Positions 6,993-11,918 of a stretch of 11,918 nt of DNA are shown piece by piece (positions within the stretch are counted from its first letter, which is position 1; each line of letters opens with the position of its first letter). The notes beneath the pieces were generated by a model. It was not told where the DNA came from and did not search any database. It was given only the letters and a program-made list of their open reading frames with translations. The DNA comes from JAPHTQ01 sp050287105 (GTDB lineage Bacteria; Pseudomonadota; Gammaproteobacteria; Thiohalomonadales; Thiohalomonadaceae): assembly GCA_050287105.1 (NCBI GenBank), contig JBNKBG010000072.1, positions 1-11,918 on the forward strand, written 5' to 3'. The position numbers and the translations under genes were made by a program.

Positions 6993-7985
6993 ATGAATAA
7001 AGCCAATCAACATATGAATTGGGTTACCGTACTGCTCTGTTGGTTAATGCCCTTTACTGCGAGCGCAGAGCCCACCACGTTAGCCAGCACGGTGATTCCT
7101 GAGGTCAAACCGATCGTGCTCGAAGACAAGCCATTGGTAAAAACTGAGGTCAAGGACTTCAGCAAACTGATGCCGAAGCTCAATAGCACGCCTGTCGTAC
7201 GACTCAACGACGTCACTATCAATCTTGGTGGTGAAGTGAACCTGATGACAAAGAAGACAGATTTTTCCTATGTCATCAAAAATGTCGTCGAAACCAGCAA
7301 GCGCTTCAGCCTGATGCAACCCAGCGCACCCAAGGACAAACGCATGCTTAGTCTCGGTGCAAGGGCGGACAAGACCGAGTCATTCCAAAGTGATGTCAGC
7401 ATCACCAAGCTCTCTGCGGCGACCCATCAGGCGATTGTACGTCCCTATCTGCTAGGTGCCATAGACCGGGGGAAAGAGAAGCTACTGCTGGCCAATTACG
7501 ACACCGACCTGAAGATACGACTTCCCGACAATACCCGCCTGGTTAAATCCAATGTGGCTCTGGAAAAGGTCGATAGAAGTGAATACCGCTGGAAAGTAAA
7601 GGGCGCACCGCTACTGCCCCCGGTACAGCTCTGGTATACGTCTGCAGCAGAAAACATCTCTGCCAGGATGGAGGTGAGCAAAGGCGATGTGGTAAACGTG
7701 ACCATCACGATTACCAATGATGGCTCTGCCACCGCAAAAGGACTCAAATTGCTTACCCGCATACCGGTAGGCAAATATGAACCTGTGCTGGAGGAATCAG
7801 ATGGAAACTTCGCTATCGAGCAGGGCGTGATGTACATCTGGACCGCGGGCATCGACAGCCTGGGAAGAGGTGACTCCAAGGAATTGAACATGAAGTTGAA
7901 AAATCTGACAAGTGATCAATTCCCAAAGATCCATGAAGTCGCTGTTCACAACAGCAAAGGCGATCTGGTAGCCATTACCGAGTAA
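6993..7985 (+). CDS. Exported protein with C-terminal DUF11-like (Ig-like) domain, function unknown
   Basis: This is a 330-residue protein from the ATG at 6993, or 335 residues if the ATG at 6978 is used. The N-terminus is a signal peptide: a hydrophobic WVTVLLCWLMPFTASA stretch with cleavage expected after ASA, before EP. The mature part is rich in Lys, Val and Leu and has no transmembrane helix or anchor motif that I can see. I do not recognise the first 200 or so residues. Near the C-terminus, SKGDVVNVTITITNDGSATA and the following IPVG resemble the DUF11/CARDB-type Ig-like domain, which packs at the surface of many secreted proteins. It lies 30 bp after the transglutaminase-like propeller gene and directly before a strong terminator, so the two form one transcription unit. 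It could be a substrate, partner or scaffold of that enzyme. This is inferred from position only. Confidence 0.75.
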   Translation: MNKANQHMNWVTVLLCWLMPFTASAEPTTLASTVIPEVKPIVLEDKPLVKTEVKDFSKLMPKLNSTPVVRLNDVTINLGGEVNLMTKKTDFSYVIKNVVETSKRFSLMQPSAPKDKRMLSLGARADKTESFQSDVSITKLSAATHQAIVRPYLLGAIDRGKEKLLLANYDTDLKIRLPDNTRLVKSNVALEKVDRSEYRWKVKGAPLLPPVQLWYTSAAENISARMEVSKGDVVNVTITITNDGSATAKGLKLLTRIPVGKYEPVLEESDGNFAIEQGVMYIWTAGIDSLGRGDSKELNMKLKNLTSDQFPKIHEVAVHNSKGDLVAITE

Positions 7986-7993
7986 TGGCCTGT

Positions 7994-8048
7994 ACGGCGG
8001 CTGCTAGCCAGGCGGAAATATTGTCCTGGATAGCAGCCGCCGTTTTTT
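7994..8048 (+). terminator. Strong intrinsic terminator after the exported-protein pair
   Basis: ACGGCGGCTGCTA (7994-8006) pairs perfectly with TAGCAGCCGCCGT (8031-8043), a 13-bp GC-rich stem. After one G/A mismatch, CCAGG (8008-8012) pairs with CCTGG (8025-8029) around a 12-nt loop. Six T follow at 8043-8048, the first shared with the stem. It begins 9 nt after the stop codon at 7983-7985. It ends the propeller/DUF11-like transcript and shows that the downstream chemoreceptor gene is transcribed separately. Confidence 0.95.
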
Positions 8049-8120
8049 GGATCCAGGGTAAAAATCCAAGTCTGCACAGAGGTGTAATTAGCGTATCCCA
8101 CAATCCTGCTTACAAAAGCT

Positions 8121-8147
8121 TAAAGACTTTTTCGCTGCTGCCGATAG
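8121..8147 (+). promoter_or_regulatory. Sigma-28 (FliA) promoter of the chemoreceptor gene
   Basis: TAAAGACT (8121-8128), exactly 11 nt, then GCCGATAG (8140-8147). The FliA consensus is TAAAGTTT-N11-GCCGATAA, so the -35 matches 6 of 8 bases, the -10 matches 7 of 8, and the spacing is exact. Transcription would start around 8154, leaving a 5' leader of about 110 nt before the ATG at 8267. Chemoreceptor genes are classic members of the FliA regulon, so site and gene support each other. Confidence 0.88.
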
Positions 8148-8220
8148 TTAGAGTCTGCTCCCCCTCCAACAGGTACCGTGTTATTTGGCAATACAAATTG
8201 TCCACACAACACTGCTCCCG

Positions 8221-8234
8221 CACTAGAGCTAGTG
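8221..8234 (+). repeat. Short inverted repeat in the chemoreceptor leader
   Basis: CACTAG and CTAGTG flank a 2-nt centre (AG). It lies in the untranslated leader, 32 nt before the start codon. It could be a small hairpin or an operator half-site pair, but at this length it may also be chance. Confidence 0.25.
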
Positions 8235-8252
8235 GAATTCTGACTCAGCACG

Positions 8253-8258
8253 AGAGGA
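8253..8258 (+). promoter_or_regulatory. Ribosome-binding site fixing the chemoreceptor start at 8267
   Basis: AGAGGA lies 8 nt before the ATG at 8267. It excludes the much longer reading frame that opens at 7985, which would run through the terminator and the sigma-28 promoter. It also disfavours the in-frame ATG at 8282, for which the spacing would be too long. Confidence 0.75.
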
Positions 8259-8266
8259 ATGCTGTC

Positions 8267-9907
8267 ATGTATAAATTTTTAATGCGCTTTTCCATTTCGG
8301 TACGCCTTTTTCTAATTGTTCTGGCGGCAGTCATCGCCCTCATCACCTTAATCAGCCTCAATGCACTGCAACTCCGTGAGGAGATGATGGCGGAAAAGCG
8401 TTTAAAAACGCGCCATCTGGTGGAAAGCGCCTACGGCACGCTGGAGTACTACCACAAATTAAGTACAACCGCGGCCATGACCGAGGATGCGGCGAAAAAG
8501 GCTGCACTCAAGCAGATATCCACTTTACGCTATGAGGAGAAGGAGTATTTCTGGATCAACGACTACTCTCCCCGCATGGTGATGCATCCGATGAAACCGG
8601 CACTGGATGGCAATGACCTTAAGGATTTCAAGGATCCTGATGGTAAAAAATTGTTCGTCGCTATGGTGGATATCGTAAAGAAGGACGGTGCAGGTTTTGT
8701 AAACTATCTCTGGCCTAAACCAGGGCATAACGATCCTGTAGCAAAAATTTCCTACGTAAAGGGATTTCAACCCTGGGGCTGGATTATCGGTTCCGGTATC
8801 TATCTTGATGATGTCGACACCCTTTTCAAACAAAACCTGATCTACAGCTTTAGTATGGGTGGCGGAATTGCTGCACTGTTGATTCTCATCTCAATTATCC
8901 TGTCTCGCAGTATCACTTGCCCATTGCACATGACTATCTCCGCCTTGCGCGACGTCGCCAGCGGAGACGGTGATCTGACCCGCAGGCTGGAGATCATGGG
9001 GCGAGATGAAGTCAGCCAACTCTCCACCGAATTCAACACCTTTGCCAATAAACTCCAGGTAATGTTGATACAGGTTGCAAGTGCCACACAGGAGCTGACC
9101 GACGCTACGACGACTGTATCCAGTATCAGTAACGAGGCCGGCCAGGCCGTAGTGCGTCAGCAGTCAGAAACAGACCAGGTAGCCACAGCCGCGACTGAAA
9201 TGAGTTCCGCAGCGCAAAATGTAGCTGAGAGCGCCGGTCATGCTGCAGAGTCGGCACAGGATGCCAACAACATGGCCCAGGAGAGTCGTACCGTTCTGGA
9301 CAAAAACCGTGACACCACCACCAGCCTGCGAATGGCAGTAGAAAATGCAGGAGGGGTGATCCAGAAAGTGGGGGCACAAAGTGAAAAGATCGGCGGCATT
9401 CTTACCACCATCCGTGAGATTGCCGATCAGACCAATCTTCTGGCCCTCAATGCGGCCATTGAGGCCGCCCGTGCCGGCGAGCAGGGTCGTGGCTTTGCCG
9501 TTGTCGCCGATGAAGTACGCACCCTGGCGCAACGCACCCAGACGGCCACTGGAGAAATCGAAGAGATGATCAACGAGCTTCAGGAAGGTAGCAAACAGGC
9601 AGCACAGGCAATGGAGATGGGGCAAAAACTGACTGAGGAGAGCGTCGCCAGCACCGAGGAGACCAGTCGCAGGCTACGCGAGATCATCACCGCTATCGCC
9701 TCAATCAATGACATGAATGCCCAGATCGCCAGTGCTGCCGAGGAACAGGCCGCCGTTGTCGAGGATATCAACCGCAATATCGTCAACATCAGCACCATTG
9801 CTGGAGAGACCTCTGACCGCGCGCAGGAGACCGATGCAGCCATGCACAACATGGAGCAGCAAGTCGATGCACTACGCAAACTGTTGGGACAATTCCGTCT
9901 TAACTAG
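8267..9907 (+). CDS. Methyl-accepting chemotaxis protein with single Cache (sCache_2-like) sensor domain
   Basis: This 546-residue inner-membrane chemoreceptor would signal to CheA/CheW and bias flagellar rotation. TM1 spans about 11-33 and TM2 about 192-213. The periplasmic part (about 37-190) looks like an sCache_2 domain: KEYFWINDYSPRMVMHP at 92-108, DPDGKKLF near 123-130, and WGWIIGSGIYLDDVD at 170-184. This family often binds small organic acids; no ligand can be assigned here. A HAMP domain (about 214-266) includes GDGDLTRRL. The cytoplasmic coiled coil carries the highly conserved signalling tip at about 384-421 (EIADQTNLLALNAAIEAARA and AVVADEVRTLA). No C-terminal NWETF-type pentapeptide is present, so CheR/CheB tethering there is unlikely. 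The start at 8267 has a good ribosome-binding site and sits downstream of a sigma-28 promoter, which indicates expression with the flagellar class 3 genes. Confidence 0.95.
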   Translation: MYKFLMRFSISVRLFLIVLAAVIALITLISLNALQLREEMMAEKRLKTRHLVESAYGTLEYYHKLSTTAAMTEDAAKKAALKQISTLRYEEKEYFWINDYSPRMVMHPMKPALDGNDLKDFKDPDGKKLFVAMVDIVKKDGAGFVNYLWPKPGHNDPVAKISYVKGFQPWGWIIGSGIYLDDVDTLFKQNLIYSFSMGGGIAALLILISIILSRSITCPLHMTISALRDVASGDGDLTRRLEIMGRDEVSQLSTEFNTFANKLQVMLIQVASATQELTDATTTVSSISNEAGQAVVRQQSETDQVATAATEMSSAAQNVAESAGHAAESAQDANNMAQESRTVLDKNRDTTTSLRMAVENAGGVIQKVGAQSEKIGGILTTIREIADQTNLLALNAAIEAARAGEQGRGFAVVADEVRTLAQRTQTATGEIEEMINELQEGSKQAAQAMEMGQKLTEESVASTEETSRRLREIITAIASINDMNAQIASAAEEQAAVVEDINRNIVNISTIAGETSDRAQETDAAMHNMEQQVDALRKLLGQFRLN

Positions 9908-10588
9908 TCAGGCCAGCAGATTTCCGGCACCGGTAACGATCAACAGACCGGCACTGAGACGCACGATGTGTTTATGGCTATCGCTTAAGAGTTCACGCAG
10001 ACGACTGCCGAACCAGGCGAAGCCGATACCGTAGAAGATCGTCGGAATGACGATGGCACCCAGACCAAAACCAAGTCCAAGCCAAAGGCCGTTCCAGGCA
10101 CTGGCACCGACCGCCGCAGAGAAGATCACACTACCCAGCGGCGCACAGGGTGACAACGCCATACCCGCACCGAGAATGAATAAACCGCCGGGCATCATCG
10201 CGTCCGCCGACTGCGCCCGTGCATCACGTACGATGGCTGTCTCACCACTATGCGAGCAACTCCGCGCACCCTGTCGACGCAACAGCATTGCCACGCCCAG
10301 CAACACCGCCGCCGCGCCCATCAGCCAGCGAATATCACTTGCAGCCAGGCCCTTGCCGAGATAGTGGCCGGTAAACCCGGCGGCCGTCGCCAGTACCGCA
10401 TAACTGGTGAGACGGCCGAGGGAAAACGGCAACATGATCCGCCATGATTTACGTACCCCACCCTCACTGGCGATAAACACCGGACCAAGAAACGGCAGGC
10501 AGGCAATGGTGCACGAACCCATGCCAAAGACCAGTCCCAGCATCATCGCCATCGGCAGGGTCAACAGTGTCTGTTCAATTGGTGTCAC
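9908..10588 (-). CDS. DsbD/CcdA-like or TauE/UreH-type membrane protein
   Basis: This 226-residue protein has about six transmembrane segments, near 13-40, 54-75, 87-104, 134-160, 167-190 and 208-225. It resembles the family annotated as sulfite exporter TauE/SafE or cytochrome c biogenesis transmembrane protein (the UreH/DsbD_2 group). TM1 has GSCTIACLP with C26 and C30. TM4 has SPCAPLG with C148. CcdA/DsbD-type proteins use one cysteine in each of these helices to carry electrons across the membrane. A thiol-disulfide relay is therefore plausible, while metal or sulfite transport remains possible. The hydrophilic loop at about 105-132 is enriched in Ser, Arg and His. The start is a GTG at 10588, 6 nt after the stop of the activase gene, so the two are co-transcribed. 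Its stop codon directly abuts that of the chemoreceptor gene on the other strand. Confidence 0.75.
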   Translation of the reverse strand: MTPIEQTLLTLPMAMMLGLVFGMGSCTIACLPFLGPVFIASEGGVRKSWRIMLPFSLGRLTSYAVLATAAGFTGHYLGKGLAASDIRWLMGAAAVLLGVAMLLRRQGARSCSHSGETAIVRDARAQSADAMMPGGLFILGAGMALSPCAPLGSVIFSAAVGASAWNGLWLGLGFGLGAIVIPTIFYGIGFAWFGSRLRELLSDSHKHIVRLSAGLLIVTGAGNLLA

Positions 10589-10594
10589 GGAAAA

Positions 10595-11398
10595 CTACTC
10601 TTGTTCCGCCAGGTATTCGCTGCGTGCCAGCACCGCGGCACCGAAGGCGGTGGTGGTTTGCGGATGTTCCGGTACCACAATTTCCCGCTGCATCTCGTCT
10701 TCCAGCGCCGCAACCAGGCCTTTGTTCAGGGCAGGGCCGCCATCGAAGTAGACCTTCTCTTCGATACCGACACGTTTGGCCAGACGTACGGTGCGCTTGG
10801 CGATGGAGTAGTGAATGCCGGCAATGATCTCACCCTTGCCGTGACCGTTGGCCAGCAGGCCGATGATCTCCGACTCGGCGAAGACGGTGCAGGTACTGTT
10901 GATCGAGAGCGGCGCGTTTTCCGCGTTGAAGTGGTAATCACCCAGCTCTTCCAGATCGATCTCCAGATTGCGTGCCGCCACATCGAGAAAGCGTCCGGTA
11001 CCGGCAGCACATTTGTCATTCATGGCGAAGTTGGCCACGTTGCCCTCTTTATCGAGCTGGATCGCCTTGGAGTCCTGGCCACCAATATTGATAATGGTAC
11101 GCACACCACCAAACTGCTTACCCGCTTCGTGCGCACCGATAGCATTGGCGGTGATCTCGCTAATCGAATCGTCCGCCTCCTTGAACAATTTGCGACCATA
11201 ACCGGTGGCGATCAGGTAGTGCACATCGTCCTGCTGCAGATTGTGTTCGGTCAGCAGGCGTGCCAATGCCTCCTTGGCATTCTTGTGAAACAGGCTCCCT
11301 GAAGCGGTAACGTGCACACCAACCATCTTTCCCTCTTCATCTACCAGTGCCACCTTAATGGCGGTGGAACCGATGTCTAACCCGGCAAACACTTTCAT
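10595..11398 (-). CDS. 2-hydroxyacyl-CoA dehydratase / benzoyl-CoA reductase-type ATP-dependent activase
   Basis: This 267-residue protein of the BcrA/BadF/HgdC activator family (ASKHA fold) couples ATP hydrolysis to injecting one low-potential electron into a partner Fe-S enzyme. Phosphate-binding loops are GLDIGSTAIK (6-15) and INIGGQDSK (103-111), and the adenosine-site glycine motif is FDGGPALNKG (218-227). The family's two cluster ligands are visible: C130 in NDKCAAGTGRF and C170 in NSTCTVFAESE. In homodimeric HgdC-type activators one [4Fe-4S] cluster bridges two subunits through these residues. The length agrees with HgdC, at about 260 residues. The ATG at 11398 overlaps the stop of the dehydratase-like gene upstream by 4 bp (11395-11398), so the pair is translationally coupled. 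Only one activator gene is seen, unlike the two-gene BcrA/BcrD arrangement of benzoyl-CoA reductase. Confidence 0.92.
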   Translation of the reverse strand: MKVFAGLDIGSTAIKVALVDEEGKMVGVHVTASGSLFHKNAKEALARLLTEHNLQQDDVHYLIATGYGRKLFKEADDSISEITANAIGAHEAGKQFGGVRTIINIGGQDSKAIQLDKEGNVANFAMNDKCAAGTGRFLDVAARNLEIDLEELGDYHFNAENAPLSINSTCTVFAESEIIGLLANGHGKGEIIAGIHYSIAKRTVRLAKRVGIEEKVYFDGGPALNKGLVAALEDEMQREIVVPEHPQTTTAFGAAVLARSEYLAEQE

Positions 11399-11918
11399 CC
11401 TGCTTTTCTCTTTCTTGTTTTTATCGATTCCAGAAATGCCTCAATACGTGTCGAGAGCTGACCCATATCGTCGTGGCTGTAATCGGTCTCCACATAGAGC
11501 ATCGGTATCTTCTTTTCACTCAATGCCGCAGCGATGGTGCTCTGCTCCATCTCGTAGACCTGGCAGCCGGAAAAGGCCTGATAGACCACACCGTCCACAT
11601 TGAAGCTCTCGGCTAGCTCCAGCAGGCGACGCTGACGATCCAGATTGTTGGTAAAGATCGGACAGGTGCACGGTTTAAGGTGCTTATCGGCCAGGGCATC
11701 GACCATGTCGTGAAGCCGCCACTCGTCCACCGCGGTCATGTCATAAAGCATACGGTTGGCCGAACAGGTTTCATCGGCGACGACCACACCACCGGCCTCT
11801 TCAATCAACAGTGGCAATTTCAGATTGGGAAAGATCGGCGGTGAACCGGTGAACAGAATGCGTGGTGCCTTGCGTTGCGCCGCCTGGAAACCCTGTTCCT
11901 GACGTTGTTTCAACTCAA
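11395..11918 (-). CDS. 2-hydroxyacyl-CoA dehydratase family subunit (HgdB/double-cubane-like), C-terminal part, partial
   Basis: The last 173 residues are in the window; the gene continues past its right edge, because the frame is open to base 11918 with no stop. The sequence matches the 2-hydroxyglutaryl-CoA dehydratase D-component family. It has a Rossmann-like RILFTGSPPIFPNLKLPLL start, then ADETCSANRMLYD, then KPCTCPIF, and the family hallmark GCQVYEMEQ near the end. Visible cysteines are C51, C83, C85 and C118 of the fragment. Members reduce or dehydrate thioesters with clusters activated by the ATPase encoded next. A related group, the double-cubane cluster proteins, uses one such polypeptide with one activator and no CoA substrate. 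A single large subunit gene directly before a single activator gene would fit that group. The N-terminal half would be needed to decide. Confidence 0.88.
   Translation of the reverse strand, partial: ELKQRQEQGFQAAQRKAPRILFTGSPPIFPNLKLPLLIEEAGGVVVADETCSANRMLYDMTAVDEWRLHDMVDALADKHLKPCTCPIFTNNLDRQRRLLELAESFNVDGVVYQAFSGCQVYEMEQSTIAAALSEKKIPMLYVETDYSHDDMGQLSTRIEAFLESIKTRKRKAG

Noticed and set aside
7985..8266. A 94-residue N-terminal extension of the chemoreceptor from the ATG at 7985
   Set aside because: It would be encoded by the terminator hairpin and the sigma-28 promoter. The ATG at 8267 has a good ribosome-binding site and gives a normal N-terminus with TM1.
10601..11302. A 233-residue open frame on the plus strand
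   Set aside because: It is antisense to the activase gene, which has all family motifs. The plus-strand translation resembles no known protein.
1..11918. CRISPR arrays, tRNA or rRNA genes, insertion sequences, integrase genes
   Set aside because: I saw no regularly spaced repeats, no tRNA-like cloverleaf, no rRNA-like sequence and no transposase or integrase reading frame.

Overview
The window looks like chromosomal DNA from a motile gammaproteobacterium. The gene order ntrY-ntrX-trkA-trkH is typical of proteobacteria, TrkA (457 aa) and TrkH (484 aa) have almost exactly the E. coli lengths, and a chemoreceptor is preceded by a textbook flagellar sigma-28 promoter. The enzymes at the right end, of the 2-hydroxyacyl-CoA dehydratase/activase family, contain oxygen-sensitive iron-sulfur clusters. 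This hints at an anaerobic or facultatively anaerobic lifestyle, for example among the sulfur-oxidising Gammaproteobacteria, but I cannot assign a genus.

Layout. (1) Positions 1-1688, plus strand: the 3' end of an NtrY-type sensor kinase gene overlaps by 4 bp an NtrX-type response regulator gene. (2) Positions 1752-4597, plus strand: trkA and trkH, 17 bp apart, encode the Trk potassium uptake system. (3) Positions 4598-5015: a gap of about 420 bp with no convincing gene. (4) Positions 5016-7985, plus strand: a two-gene unit encoding two exported proteins. The first is a Ca2+-loop beta-propeller fused to a transglutaminase-like Cys-His-Asp domain. The second is a DUF11-like protein. A very strong intrinsic terminator follows at 7994-8048. 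(5) Positions 8121-9907, plus strand: a sigma-28 promoter and a single-Cache methyl-accepting chemotaxis protein. (6) Positions 9908-11918, minus strand, convergent and abutting the receptor gene: read in its own direction, a 2-hydroxyacyl-CoA dehydratase-like subunit (cut by the window edge), its ATP-dependent activase, and a DsbD/TauE-like membrane protein with TM1 and TM4 cysteines. The first two overlap by 4 bp and the last two are 6 bp apart, so they form one operon.

How the parts work together. NtrYX and Trk are housekeeping signalling and potassium transport genes. The exported propeller/transglutaminase-like protein and its DUF11 partner form a self-contained module of unknown function. 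It sits between the trk operon and an independently promoted chemoreceptor gene, which suggests an inserted accessory cassette. In the minus-strand operon, an ATP-hydrolysing Fe-S activase would inject low-potential electrons into the dehydratase/reductase-like partner. A membrane thiol-disulfide relay or exporter is co-transcribed with them. The most interesting items are the propeller-protease-like fusion with its partner, the dehydratase/activase/DsbD-like operon, and the unusual AAA+ domain of the NtrX-like regulator.
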